From Leuctra nigra (Eukaryota; Arthropoda; Insecta; Plecoptera; Leuctridae): DNA of 64,000 bases. Every line of letters starts with the position of its first letter. The first letter of the stretch is position 1. The DNA lies in the NCBI GenBank assembly GCA_934045905.1, contig OW203762.1:13049647-13113646 (forward strand), in the 5' to 3' direction. A program made the position numbers and the translations under genes. Shown here in pieces: positions 13,201-23,900 of this stretch. The notes beneath the pieces were generated by a model that was not told where the DNA came from, did not search any database, and saw only the letters and a list, made by a program, of their open reading frames with translations.

Positions 13201-16200
13201 ATCACAATGCACTGCTAACTTTAACTTGAAACAATAACGTTAACTTAAGAATGTTTGTTTTACAGGATCACTGGGTAGCTTTCACAACGGCAAAACTAAC
13301 TTGACGACGTAAACGTGAAAGTTACCTATCTCCAAACATTCACGTTATCGTCAACCATCGACCTTGAGATCAACTAATAGTAATCGACTAATCGTGCAAC
13401 AATACGAAGATACCAGAAGTGAGACGAAGAATCCAGAGGTATTCTATTTGAAGTTTTGTGATTGGCTAACAGTTTACGTTGCCGTTGTCAATGTGACTAG
13501 GTTAAAGTTAATGTTAATGTTATCATTATTGTTTCATGTAAAAGCTACCTAGTTAGGCAGTGGGAATGAGCCTAAAAGGCTTTGACATCACGCTGTCTAC
13601 TCCTTCAAGATCCAGTACGTGGAGTCCCTGGAGAGTGATGCACTACATTGTTGGTAACCCGAGCACATTCGAGATCGGGTAACCAATACCGGTGGAGAGT
13701 GGGTCGGGGAGGGGGACAATTCTATAACGAAAACTAAGACATTCCAGGCCAGAATGATTTCGTTTTCGTAATAGAATAGGCCCCCTGGCTGTTTTGAATG
13801 CGTTCAAATTCTACTTTTTAGGAAAGCAAAACTTCAGTGAATTTCATAGAACTTTTACAGATGAGATGAATCTTCAATACTATTAAATAAACATGCACAA
13901 TATCCTTGCCCGTCGTCTTGGAATAAACAATGTAAGACGTTACCGATGGCCTTAAACAACTAGATTTCGGTAATCTCTTCCAAATAACGAGAAACTAGAA
14001 ACATCAGTTTCTTCCATGTAAGTTCAACTTGTAAGTTCATTAACTATGTAAGTTCATTAAGTTCCATGTACATCCATCAGGGTAACACTCACAATGGCAA
14101 AACTAACTTGACAACGTAAAAGTGAAAATGACCAATAATCTCCAAATATTCAAGTTCAACTTTTTCTTTTTGTCAAGAAATAGTTTGTGGTACAACTTAC
14201 CAATTCATAGCTAAATAATATAGAACTAATATGATGCTTGTGCTTATGTCTCATTGTCATCATGGACATTGAATAAAGGTAACTAGCTCATCTCACTGAT
14301 CCACTTGTTAAAGGCTCATTCACAATGCACCGCTAACTGTAACTTGAAACGATAATGTTAACTTAAGAATGTTTGTTTTACAGGATCACAGGGTAACACT
14401 CACAATGGCAAAACTAACTTGACAACGTAAAAGTGAAAATGACCAATAATCTCCAAATATTCAATTATCGTCAACCATCGACCTTGAGATCAACCAATAG
14501 AAATCGTGCAACAATACAAAGATACCAGAAGTGAGACGCAGAATCCAGAGGTATTCTATTTGAAGTGTTGTGATTGGCTGACAGTTTGCGATGCCGTTGT
14601 CGTTGTGACTAGGTTAAAGTTAATGTTAATTTTATCTTTATTGTTTCATGTTAAAGTTAGTGGAGCATTGGGAATGAGCCTTAAGGTGGCTCATCCAATC
14701 GGGCATGGTCTCAGATTTTCATAATTTTTTGTCTACTTATTGATAACCATGCCATACACAATCCCTGAAAAAATTAAACACTTTTCGTGTCTAGTTTTTT
14801 AGATAAATTGAGTTTTCTTCCCCATGTTATCTTATGGCAGACAGGTAAAATCGCGTCACATTTAGGCTAATAATGAAGATCTAATTTTTATGTAGTCCCA
14901 ACTTTGATCAAAAAACTTTTTTTCTGGTAGATATATGGATATCCTATTAGGAAAAAAATTGAAAACAATACCAACGTGTGCTATTTTAGAAGTTATAAGC
15001 CAAAAACGCAATGATTTTCCTATACCTCCTGTGTTAAAGTTTTGTTCATTCTCGGAAGGCAATAATTTGAAACCTCGCTGTAAAACAGGAGCTGCAAGTT
15101 AAATGACATTTTATGATTTGTTTATACTTAAATAGAGTTCAACTGTTGGAAAAAGTAATTCATGATGGTAATTTCAAAAAATAAATTTTTTGGAATGTTC
15201 GATCGGTTGAGCCACGTTAAGGGAATGAGACATCAAGCTGTCTTCTCCTCCAATGATCCAGTACGTGGAGTCTCTGAAGAGTGATGCACTACATTGTTGG
15301 TAACCTGAGCAACTCGAGATCGGGTAACCAATCCCGGTGGAGAGTGGGTCGGGGAGGGGGACGATTCTATAACGAAAACTAAAACATTCCAGGGCAGAAT
15401 GATTTCGTTTTCGTAATAGAATAGGCCCCCTGGCTGTTTTGAATGCATTCAAATTCAACTTTTTAGGAAAGCATAACTTCAGTGAATTTCATAGAACTGG
15501 CTAGTTCCATACTAGTTCAACATTGTATTGTTAAATACATGATGATATTTAACTTTATATATAAAATAATCGATACAGTAAACCCTCGTTATTACGAACT
15601 TCAATAATTCGAATTTAGGGGTAAATTCGAACTAGGTGCATGGTCCCAGTAGACAGGATAGGTTTTTACATGTTAAATCATTTTTATAAATCGAATTTTA
15701 GGTTAATTCGAAATTCGAACTGAATTTTGGTCCCAGCCCATGTTATTCCTTGCATACAGTTGTTTTAATTCGAACTTTGCAGAAGGATTGATAAAATAAT
15801 CGCGAACAAACTACGAAAAAACAACACTCAAAACAAAACACAACCTTCAATGGCATCAAAATGAGATAATCTGGCTTGCGAGGTTGGCCAAACTGCTGTT
15901 ACAGGTTTGCCAACCCCACTTTTTTGCAATGGCGGGAATATTCCACAGGCGGGAATATTCAAACTTCATGAAAATGCACACAAATTTTTTTGCATTAATT
16001 ATATATTTCGAACTTTCTTAATTCGAACTGGGATTTTTTGGGTCCCTTTGAATTCGAATTAACGAGGGTTTACTGTACCTCTCTACCTACCTATCTGATT
16101 AAAAATATGTGTATAGATTGATTTACATTAAATCCTTTCCGGGCAATCTAATGTTCTGCTTTATGTTCAAGGGATCTATGGCAACAATTTCAATGTCTGG

Positions 16201-19200
16201 AGCACGACAGAATACAAAAACAAGCTTCCAGATGAGATGAATCTTCAATATTAAACAAACATGCACAATATCCTTGTCCGCCGTCTTGGAATAAACAATG
16301 CAAAACGTTACCGATGGCCTTGAACAATTCTCTTCCGAGTAACGAGAAACTTGAAACATCAGTTTCTTCCATGTAAGTTCGACTTCTTCCTTTCTTCAAG
16401 ATATAGTTTGTTTTGAACGCTGGGCAATACTACTTTTCAAACTACAACATTACACATTGTAACTTTTTTACTAGGTAGGTATAATTATTAATTGTGTTTT
16501 TGTGGATGTTGAATTGTTTAATTATTGTCTTGACCACCTATGCTGTATTGTACTTGTGACTTTGTTCAATAAATAAAACATTTGCTGTTCCACGCTGTTT
16601 CTACAACATATCCAAAACCCACTCTTTCATCAGCAACCCCGAATTGTTACATAAAGTGGCTCTTAGCAGCTGGACTATTGAGCAACCACGTCTACTGTTA
16701 AGGTGACGTCACGGAATCAGCCACCTATGGGCTATGTTGGACTTACTTTCAAACTAGAACTCGCAGAAACTTCGCGTTTTCGGCATTGAACTTTTTGGAA
16801 TGATTTGAATTTCTTTATTCGTGACAGCAGGCCTTTAAGCTGATAATTTAGGTCACAATGTGAAACAATACTGGAAAAATGATACAAACTACAGTCTTCT
16901 TCACCAGTCACTTGACCAACCCAAACAATAATGACATCTGGAGATAAATGCAATGATAAGTGATTTTGATGATCATTTGTCATTCACGATGATGATTAGC
17001 TAAGTCAGATATTATTTATTAATCTAAATATTCTACCTAATAAAAAAAAAATATTGATGATTTCAAATTAGAACACCAATTCATGTAGGTACTAGGTCAG
17101 TCATTCATGCATGAACCTTTTATGTTTTATCAGCAATGTAACATATTTTGTAAGTTTCGCCTCGGAGTATGAGGTACATTAATTGCCAAGTTGCCTGGTC
17201 AGATTTAACTTATAAAATTGGGAGTAAATCGATGTATTTTTGTAGTGACTAATGAGGGTGATCCTCAGGTAATTCAAACGGGGTTCCCAGGTACAAAATA
17301 TTATCTGAAACCACCCTCTAAAAGGTACCCAAGTTAATTTTTTAAATTACCTACCTAAATGTATGAAATATGACAAACATTGGCAACACTTTGGCACTGC
17401 TTAAAACCAAAACTGCAATATCTACTATCTAGCAGCAAGTAAGTAGTATTTTTGGCATAAAAATGAAAAACCTTTGTGTTAAAAAAAACACATTCTGAAC
17501 CTCTTGGGTTTCCACAAACTGTCTGGTATTCAGATTTGCACAGTCAAATCTGACCAGTATTCTCAAAGTATTCTCTAGTATTCTCAAAGTCAGGAATAGA
17601 AAGTTTGGAAAGAAAGTTATTGAGTAGAGCCCCGACGTTCCACCTGTCAAGCAGCTTACCTCAGTCGTCATGATGAGACAACTGGCCGTCGGGTTGATGG
17701 TCACGTCGCCCGTCACCAGACCGACATCGTTGAACTCCTCGAAGAACTCCCGGTACTTCTGGTTGCTGAGAGCTTTGATCGGAGTCGTGTAGATCACGCG
17801 CTGCTTCTCCGCCAGGGACTTGGCGATCGCGTACGCAGCGACCACGGTCTTACCTAGAGAGCACAGTGATCGTTTGACGTTCAGTATCAGAATAAATGAG
17901 GGGAAAACAGCATAAAACAGATCTTATGATTTAGTATCTAGGTGCAGTGTGTTTTTTTTCGAAATAAGAGCCAAAATAAGCTTAAAATATCAAATACTAC
18001 CAAATATCAATAAAATTCTTGAATTCTTGACCGATTTTGCTCAAAATGTGTAAAATCTGTATAATATAATATATAATGTTTGTCCCATGACCAGCAACAT
18101 TTGACCTTGAATAGAAAAGTTCTAGGTGTATTTTATCTTTTGAACCAATCAGAGGATTTTGTTCATACTATACTTGTGACCGCTAAAATTGTAATGTGGA
18201 AAATTCAGGCAAAAACATTTCACATAAACAAATAAGAATCGTAAGAGTTTATAATATCGTAACGCTCTTTTAAATCAGAAATCCAAATAGATACCTAGGA
18301 AGAACCTAGCCAGTACTACTGAAATATAAGATTGGAAGACTGCAAGAAGGTGCAGTGTCGACCTGGTCTTACCAGCTGACGTGTGTGCAGACACCAGTAC
18401 GGACTGGTTGTTCTCGATACACAGAATCGCCTCCTTCTGGAACGGGTCCAAGACGAAGCTGTATTCCTTGTGCGGCTTGTTTGTCGGCTGTCTCAGCGGC
18501 TCGTAGCTCATGTTGGGAGGGATGGCCACTTCGTGTGTGCACGAGACGGCCTCCACCGTGTGAACCGTGATGCGGGGGATCACTTCTTCCAGGCTGAAAT
18601 AACATTTTATAGCAGCACTTCATTTTTGGGGCTCGGAAAATTTTCAAGGTTACAGACAAAGTTTACATTGTACCTCCTTTAAGTATTTTTATTAAGTTTC
18701 CTGGTCATTTAGGAGAGACAAACTAATTGCCATTATCCTTTTCAGCTAGAAATTTAGGTAGGTACCTAGATGGATTTTATTATCTAGGTTTATTTTATAC
18801 TAAGTCTCAGTTCAACTAAAAGAAAATGAAATCAACTATTTTCCTAATATTTGAAGGCTATTCTTCAACAAAAATATATTTAATTTATAAAATACTACCT
18901 ACATGGAAATGGATATTATTTGGATATTGGATATTAATGGATACTATTTGTTTTTAAAAATGGCAGCGCTTGGGTTGAGTGTTTTGGCTCAGGGCAAGTT
19001 CTGTACACATTTTCGTAAACAGGTAGGGTTGACCCGAGCGAGTTTAGTAAGGTTTTTGAACGTCACCCCAGCGAGTAAACGTACACCTATGTCTTATCTC
19101 ATATGCTACCTACCTATGTTAAATGACAGTTTGAGCTTTTCACAATCAGTTCATTCCAAGATAGAGATTATCCTTAGTATAATGACGCAAACATTAACAC

Positions 19201-20177
19201 AACAATAAGAGTAAACTAGGTAGGTACAACCAAGGAGTTTATTACATTGAGGGGACATTTGCCAAGCGGAGTGAAGCCAATGGCTGCCTGGAGTTCCCCC
19301 ATCCCTACTTTCCAGTTTCCCGTGACCAGGCGGAAATCACGTGCTGTCTTATACAAAGGCCTATAAAAGACCTACCTATTTTAATTGCTTGCCAATGACT
19401 TAGTGGGATGTGGTTTGAGTAAATTTACGATAAGCAGCGTCTTCACTTTGACCTTCATCATGTTAAATGAAGGAGCAATTCTAGAGTGAAGACCCTTATC
19501 GTAAAATTACCTCGGTTTGTTGCATTATTTAACTGAGAGTCTAAGGAATGTCCTCCTGTTTTCCGATTCTCGATACCTACTTAAAATAGTTGCAAAATTA
19601 CAGATTTTGAATACAACCCTTTATTTGCATTTAAACAGCATGTGATCTCATTAACATCTGCCTCGCCTTCGTCAGCGTGTCGGGGAAAGTAGGAGTGGGG
19701 GCTTCTCAAATCCAGCTTTAATCTATGGGGTGAATGTCCACTCCAGCAAGATAATAAAGAACCTCCTTGGGTACACAACACAGCAAACTTACTTGATGTC
19801 ATCAAGCAGCGAATCAACAGCAGTTTCAGACTCCTCGGTTGCAACTGCCAAACTGCTGCTCCCAGCAGCATCTTCATCTTTCTTCCTGACTTTCTTACTG
19901 GAGCTGGAACCAGCTTCTTCATTGGACAAGTCTCGTCGTTTAGAAGGTGTTTCTCCAGATCTGGAAGATATTTATTAATCATAAATACCTGTTATTGACA
20001 ATTGGTTGCAAAAATAGCCTTAACCTAAAAATCATGAACTTACAATTTAGCCGATTTCTTAGGTATCTCGTCATCCAATGCATTTCCATTACTTGCATTC
20101 TTAAGTGTAGGAGCTCCTAGTTTCGATACATTCTCCTCATCGTCAAATACATTGAATAAATCGTCAAAATTTGCCAT
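1088..20177 (-). CDS. Mtr4: Exosome RNA helicase Mtr4 (SKIV2L2/MTREX), 11 exons, 3' end beyond window
   Basis: Mtr4 is the Ski2-like DExH helicase that unwinds and feeds RNA to the nuclear exosome (TRAMP-type complexes, 5.8S rRNA 3' processing). Eleven exons join in phase, each with AG/GT borders: 20177-20044, 19960-19793, 18593-18373, 17853-17660, 8155-7841, 6306-6192, 5603-5392, 4588-4352, 3572-3320, 2490-2242, 1299-1088 (2310 nt, 770 codons). Visible motifs: acidic N-terminus MANFDDLF; Walker [10 protein letters not shown] (about residues 169-177); [15 protein letters not shown] (261-264); SAT (292-294); [12 protein letters not shown] (534-541); then the KOW/arch entry [11 protein letters not shown]. 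Human Mtr4 is 1042 residues, so the rest of the arch and C-terminal helical region lies left of position 1. Oddities are a 9.5 kb intron 4 and tandem duplications at exons 6 and 7. No stop interrupts the spliced frame, so the gene looks functional. Confidence 0.93.
1622..1933. mobile_element. Fold-back MITE in Mtr4 intron
   Basis: Two arms of about 75 bp starting GGCCAAGTCTTGAAACTTAC are inverted copies separated by about 160 bp of AT-rich sequence. No coding potential. Confidence 0.75.
2242..2490 (-). CDS. Mtr4: Mtr4 exon 10 (start of arch/KOW)
   Basis: It encodes [20 protein letters not shown] through [17 protein letters not shown] and WGIIINFKK, the stalk helices and first strands of the arch/KOW domain that contacts RNA and adaptor proteins. 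Phase 1 to 1. Confidence 0.93.
2560..2970. repeat. Two dispersed repeat fragments in Mtr4 intron 9
   Basis: 2580-2760 matches a repeat seen again at 43785-44065 and 55490-55825 (shared GTGTGCAAAATTTCAGC core and an A-rich stretch). 2849-2970 is one end of a MITE whose fuller copies are at 43621-43770 and 31135-31385 (ends like GTCTTTCAATACTCTGC). Confidence 0.6.
3320..3572 (-). CDS. Mtr4: Mtr4 exon 9 (motif VI)
   Basis: It opens [19 protein letters not shown], the arginine-finger motif VI, then the winged-helix part [20 protein letters not shown]. 253 nt, phase 0 to 1, donor GTGAGT. Confidence 0.95.
3573..4351. other. Mtr4 intron 8, nothing recognised
   Basis: AT-rich intron between exons 9 and 8. 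I see no repeat family, RNA gene or coding frame in it. Confidence 0.6.
4352..4588 (-). CDS. Mtr4: Mtr4 exon 8
   Basis: It encodes [40 protein letters not shown] and ITSGEYIQ, i.e. helicase motifs IV to V. It holds 79 codons, phase 0 at both ends, acceptor CGGCAG and donor GTACGC. Confidence 0.96.
5248..5340 (-). repeat. Duplicated donor edge of Mtr4 exon 7
   Basis: The 93 bp starting at 5248 closely repeats those starting at 5341. The segment covers the last codons of exon 7 (DEDKHLPQ region), its GTACGT donor and about 45 bp of intron. It differs by substitutions and small indels. With no acceptor in front it is probably inert, but it offers a second donor downstream of the real one. Confidence 0.8.
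5392..5603 (-). CDS. Mtr4: Mtr4 exon 7
   Basis: It encodes [35 protein letters not shown] and [10 protein letters not shown], the start of RecA domain 2; 212 nt, phase 1 to 0. The donor is GTACGT at 5391-5386. Confidence 0.94.
5817..6027. mobile_element. GTACACTCAA-type MITE, copy 1
   Basis: It starts GTACACTCAACCAA and ends near GGGAGTAC. It shares a core (AGAGCTCGCCTACTAGAGTT) with the copy at 7604-7807 and is related to the cleaner copy at 29785-29992. Confidence 0.55.
6192..6306 (-). CDS. Mtr4: Mtr4 exon 6 (the copy with an intact donor)
   Basis: It encodes [20 protein letters not shown] followed by [19 protein letters not shown]; 115 nt, phase 0 to 1. Only this copy, next to exon 7, ends AACAAGG followed by GTAAGT, which is needed to read on in phase into exon 7 ([10 protein letters not shown]). 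Four more copies lie upstream in the gene direction (6363-6986). Confidence 0.9.
6363..6986 (-). repeat. Four extra tandem copies of Mtr4 exon 6 (170 bp unit)
   Basis: Copies of the 114 nt exon body lie at 6363-6476, 6533-6646, 6703-6816 and 6873-6986, exactly 170 bp apart. Each unit is 56 nt of intron 5 end (acceptor GTTTCCAG) plus the exon body. In all four the donor edge is replaced: AACAAG is followed by TGAACTG, so reading through hits an in-frame TGA directly after the final Lys, and the only nearby GT (AACAA/GTGAAC) would break the frame. The copy ending at 6816 also has a Phe-to-Ser change. The array stops in a partial sixth junction near 7030. The copies therefore look like non-coding pseudo-exons that still carry good acceptors. 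Confidence 0.9.
7604..7807. mobile_element. GTACACTCAA-type MITE, copy 2
   Basis: It starts GTACACTCAAAC and ends with GTGTAC about 30 bp from the exon 5 donor. Internal sequence matches the copy at 5817-6027. Confidence 0.6.
7841..8155 (-). CDS. Mtr4: Mtr4 exon 5 (DEIH box)
   Basis: Acceptor CTGCAG and donor GTGAGT bound 105 codons, from [16 protein letters not shown] through [11 protein letters not shown] (Walker B), [16 protein letters not shown] (motif III) to [17 protein letters not shown]. This is near-canonical Mtr4 sequence. Confidence 0.96.
8156..11974. other. First part of Mtr4 intron 4, no gene seen
   Basis: AT-rich intronic DNA. A lone hAT-like end is near 8281. No convincing coding frame, tRNA or terminal-repeat pair was found between 8300 and 11970. 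Confidence 0.5.
14685..15216. mobile_element. piggyBac-like MITE with TTAA target duplication
   Basis: It is flanked by TTAA at 14681-14684 and 15217-15220, with short inverted ends GGTGGCTCA / TGAGCCACG. The two other triplication units lack it at this point, which confirms an insertion. A related sequence lies inverted at 30594-31134. Confidence 0.75.
15576..16075. mobile_element. pogo/Tigger-like MITE
   Basis: Terminal inverted repeats CAGTAAACCCTCGTTA / TAACGAGGGTTTACTG are flanked by TA on each side (15574-15575, 16076-16077). The other units lack the 500 bp here. CAGT-type ends with TA duplication are typical of pogo-class Tc1/mariner elements. No transposase frame. Confidence 0.85.
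16421..17659. other. End of Mtr4 intron 4, nothing recognised
   Basis: AT-rich intron leading to exon 4. I see no gene or clear element in it. Confidence 0.5.
17660..17853 (-). CDS. Mtr4: Mtr4 exon 4
   Basis: It encodes [32 protein letters not shown] and [21 protein letters not shown], motifs Ia to Ic of the Ski2-like RecA1 fold. It ends in phase 0 at donor GTAAGC and precedes the 9.5 kb intron. Confidence 0.95.
18373..18593 (-). CDS. Mtr4: Mtr4 exon 3 (Q motif and Walker A)
   Basis: It encodes [19 protein letters not shown] through [11 protein letters not shown] and [10 protein letters not shown], i.e. the start of RecA domain 1 and most of the P-loop. It ends in phase 1 at donor GTAAGACC. 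The next exon also starts GTAAGACC, so the splice is seen as an exact GCTG/GTAAGACC join completing SAGKT. Confidence 0.93.
18594..19792. other. Mtr4 intron 2 with a small hairpin element
   Basis: The only structure seen is a fold-back at about 19422-19507, where TTTACGATAAG...GTCTTCACT returns as AGTGAAGACCCTTATCGTAAA. The 101-codon plus-strand frame at 18903-19208 has no recognisable motif. Confidence 0.5.
19793..19960 (-). CDS. Mtr4: Mtr4 exon 2
   Basis: The exon lies between acceptor TTCCAG and donor GTAAGT. It encodes a low-complexity Ser/Lys/Glu-rich segment ([16 protein letters not shown]) in the disordered N-terminal tail; 168 nt, phase 2 to 2. A longer open frame through this exon in another phase is not used. 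Confidence 0.85.
20044..20177 (-). CDS. Mtr4: Mtr4 exon 1
   Basis: The ATG at 20177-20175 opens [20 protein letters not shown], an acidic start typical of animal Mtr4 N-termini. The donor is GTAAGT at 20043-20038. It holds 134 nt and ends in phase 2. It lies 669 bp head-to-head from the LRRC49-like gene. Confidence 0.88.
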
Positions 20178-20846
20178 TATTACTGGGAAAATGTGGAATA
20201 CAAATTTGATTGATGTGCAGCCACGCAGTACATGTTGCCAACATACAAAATTAAATACGAAATTGAGAGTTTGTGTCGGGGGGCATGTGAGCTTCCAAAG
20301 TCTTTCATATTTATTATTTAATATTTAATAACATTTTTGTCAGCATCTGGCCTAAATAAATGCTTTAAATTATGAAACTTGGATCTAAAATATCCTTTCC
20401 TTCGGAACATTTGCAGTTGAGCCAACTTCGACATCTCTGACGTCATAATGATGTCACTGAAAACGCGAGCGGCCAGACTCTTGCCCGATTAGCACACAAC
20501 TCCTCTAAACCCATATCTTATGACGTCAGAGTCGTACAGCGGGTGGCGGCAAATGGTTAAAAAATGTTTTATCTTAACATTTTTGAGAATTTGTTAATAA
20601 AATGCTTTGATTTCTAAAATATTTTCAAACACCCAAAATGGTATTGCTATTGTAAATCATGAGGGTAATAAAAAATACTGCGTCAAACCAAAGATTGTCA
20701 AACGCATCCTGTAATAAATACAATGCAATAAGTAACCTTAGCCATAACTTGTTAAATCAATAATTGTGCTAATAGTTGACGGAACGAAATGGCCCTGTGC
20801 CCTCGAAAACAAGACCAGTGCCTGTGATTTCTAGTTTTCTTACGAA
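20178..20846. promoter_or_regulatory. Divergent intergenic region between Mtr4 and LRRC49-like gene
   Basis: The two start codons point away from each other with 669 bp between. 5' UTRs and both promoters must lie here unless non-coding first exons sit elsewhere. No clear TATA box was identified. The arrangement suggests a shared, housekeeping-type bidirectional promoter; that is inference from spacing. Confidence 0.5.
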
Positions 20847-20964
20847 ATGACAAAGTTTTCAATCGCACCATTTAATTTTAGTTCAACGGGAACATCATGT
20901 TTTGCTTCAGTGGACAGCGTTGATATGGCGCCTTGCGATGTACTCTTGAAAACCACTCCTGACG
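20847..20964 (+). CDS. LRRC49: LRRC49-like exon 1
   Basis: The ATG at 20847 opens MTKFSIAPFNFSSTGTSCF; 118 nt, ends in phase 1 at GTAAGT. The start is chosen because it is the only ATG-led frame ending in a good donor in the right phase for exon 2. It is less conserved than the rest, so the start is moderately sure. Confidence 0.65.
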
Positions 20965-23900
20965 GTAAGTCTAGTTACCCACGATACCTTTGTGCAGTGG
21001 TATATTTGTAAAACAGTGGGTGGACGTTCAGCATGAATGTCAGGGAAAACAAAGTAGCCTAAGTACACAACATCCTCATAGAAAATTGAATGTGACCTTG
21101 CATTTTAACCCGGCCATCGTCTCTATAAAGTTATAATAAGCACACAAGGTGCGCAGGTGTGTTGTACTGCGTCGACTGGACAATTTTACCGCCCCAGCCA
21201 CGGTCCACCCCAAAAAATAATAATGTGAGTGTCCCTACTTTTCAAAAAATATAGTAAATATTGGATTAAGATTTTGTAGTATCATTCTTGCATTGAAACA
21301 GCCACGATGAAATATTTATTTTTCTGCTTTAAACCGGAGTTTAAAGTGTCTAAAAATACATATATTTTTGTGCAATATCATTATAAAAAATACGCCAAAC
21401 GTTTTGATACTTGCACAATTTAGAAATATTGTTATCTTGAGACCACCAACTTCTTCAGGGAGAGAGAGAGTGCATGAAGAAGGTGGAAAAATTGCCTATT
21501 GTATACAATAGGCAATTTTTAGCGGATCTGGAATGGAGCTCGTTTTATCGTTGTTTTGTTTAAAAAATCATGTATTTATCTGACGTATTTTTGCTGCTTC
21601 AGGCAAGGTTGTACTGTTCAAAGTATCGATCTGAAATATTGCACAGACCTTCATCTCATTCTAATTTGATCAATTGTATAGGTTTTGAGAAAGATCCGTC
21701 TTGAAATAAGTCAACTTTAAAGGTTGAGGTTGCTTGACATTGGTTTTAATAGATTTGGAACAGTTAATTCTTTTTTAGCTTATTTTTCGTTAGCTGTTTG
21801 GAATAACTAAATTAAAAACTATGACACACCAGGAAAACAACCCCTAAAGAAAAATCCAGGAATTAACAAATTAAAATCGTGAGACAAGTATGCTATGTCT
21901 ATTGTCTTCTGAGAGGAATGATCCGTTCTGCTGCCAATGAGTCAGCGAAATGTCAATGATCATGACGTTGCTTCCAGGCAAGATCCAGGCGTCCCGGAGT
22001 CGCCAGGAGAAGAAGAAGTGTCCAGACAGGATCAGTCTGGATAGGCGAGGTCTCACCAAGCTGCCTGTAGGGATGATAATGACGTTGCTTCCAGGCAAGA
22101 TCCAGGCGTCCCGGAGCCACCAGGAGAAGTGTCCAGGCAGGATCAGTCTGGATAGGCGAGGACTCACCAAGCTGCCTGTAGGGATGATCATGACGTTGCT
22201 TCCAGGCAAGATCCAGGCGTCCCGGAGTCGCCAGGAGAAGGAGAAGTGTCCAGACAGGATCAGTCTGGATAGGCGAGGACTCGCCAAGCTGCCTGTAGGG
22301 ATGATAATGACGTTGCTTCCAGCCAAGATCCAGGCGTCCCGGAGTCGCCAGGAGAAGGAGAAGTGTCCAGACAGGATCAGTCTGGATAGGCGAGGACTCA
22401 CCAAGCTGCCTGTAGGGATGATAATGACGTTGCTTCCAGGCAAGATCCAGGCGTCCCGGAGTCGCCAGGAGAAGGAGAAGTGTCCAGACAGGATCAGTCT
22501 GGATAGGCGAGGACTCACCAAGCTGCCTGTAGTCCTGGGGGAACCGCGTCTTCGTCTCCTGTCTCTCCAACACAACCTCATCACGAGACTCGACGGTTTC
22601 GCCACGCAGAATCTGCCCAGACTCGTCTTCCTGGATCTCTATGACAACCAGCTGGAGAGGGTGGGCGGGCTGGATACACTGGAGAACCTCAGAGTACTCC
22701 TGCTAGGGAAGAACAGGTGATTGCAAGGCAGTGGGAAGCCACGACCCGACTTATTGGCAACTGCAGTTTGGTCGATTCTTCAGGGTGTTCTTTCACACTA
22801 TTAAATAAAATAAAAAATGGACAGGTTGGTACGCTAAATTCAAGCTAGTTCATGCCACAAACTGGAGTTAAATTCTTTGAGGTCTTTCTTGAGATCGTTG
22901 TACTTCATTGTGTGGTAAAGATTGAATTGTGCGACATGGCCGGAATTTTCAAAAAGTGTTTTTCAGTGAAGACAAACCTCAAAAGAACCTATCAAAGGAA
23001 CCCGGTCTATTCCCTTCTCCAGGCCTATTCACGACACCACCACGTGTCTGCCAGGTTTCGACTACAACTACAATAATGATTAATCCAATAAAATATGTTT
23101 ATGTAGACAACCCAATAAAAGCCAAATGAAATCATCAGATGCCGCACAATAGTCTTAAAACATCCTTCGTCATGTGAACAATAAGGTTCAAGGGTGACCC
23201 AAGTAATTACCACTGTCTTTCTCCTCCTCAGAATCCGGCGCATCGAAGGTCTGAACTTCCTGTGCAAGCTGGAGGTGCTGGACTTGCACGGGAACCAGAT
23301 CTACCAGGTGGGCAACATGAGCGCCCTCTCCGAGCTGAAAGTTCTGAACTTGGCCGGCAACCAGATCCGAGTGATCGGCGCCACGGACCTGCAAGGACTT
23401 CGCTCTCTGCAGGAGCTCAATCTGCGCAGGAACAGAATCAAGAGGTTGCTCGGCTTCGCGGAGACACAGCAGTTGCAGAAGCTCTTCCTCAGTAACAACG
23501 AGCTGCAGGTGTGTAGACTAGGCAGTGCCTACCTTGACTTCTCTTTACCGCACGCCACTATAGCACAGAATCAAGAGATTGCTCGGCTTCGTGGAGACAC
23601 AGCAGTTGCAGAAGCTCTTCCTCAGTAACAACGAATTGCAGATGTGTAGACTAGGCAATGCCTACCCTGACTTCTCTGTACCGCACGCCTCGCAGAAGTT
23701 ATAAATTAATTTATTTTGTGTATCCATAGTTTGCTTTTGAAACACCATTACTACACTGATAAACAACGCTACATGATATTTTACATTTACAAACTGTACA
23801 TGAATAAATTGAAATATTAAAAGGGACGAGAGAATGGAGGGAATTTCAATTCTGGCAAATCGACGCTGATCTAAAAATGGGTTTCATTTTGAAATATAAA

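Larger units (their letters stand above)
11975..16420. repeat. Tandem triplication (~1.1 kb unit) in Mtr4 intron 4
   Basis: Units start with the same TATAGAACTAAT motif at 11975, 13101 and 14218. Each holds, in order, a GTTAACTTAAGAATGTTTG block, an AACATTCACGTTATCGTCAA-like block, a GAGATCGGGTAACCAAT block and a block carrying a decayed minus-strand frame (12979-12767, 16399-16123; peptide core [13 protein letters not shown]). Unit sizes are ~1126, ~1117 and ~2200 bp; the third shrinks to ~1165 bp once its two MITE insertions (14685-15216 and 15576-16075) are removed. The decayed frame is not recognised; it is intact only over short stretches. Confidence 0.8.

Noticed and set aside
18903..19208. 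101-codon plus-strand frame as a gene
   Set aside because: No recognisable motif, AT-rich composition like the surrounding Mtr4 intron, no splice context.
21871..22605. 244- and 206-codon minus-strand frames
   Set aside because: Antisense shadows of the in-frame 117 bp LRRC49 exon 2 array; repeated peptides mirror the array and show no domain.
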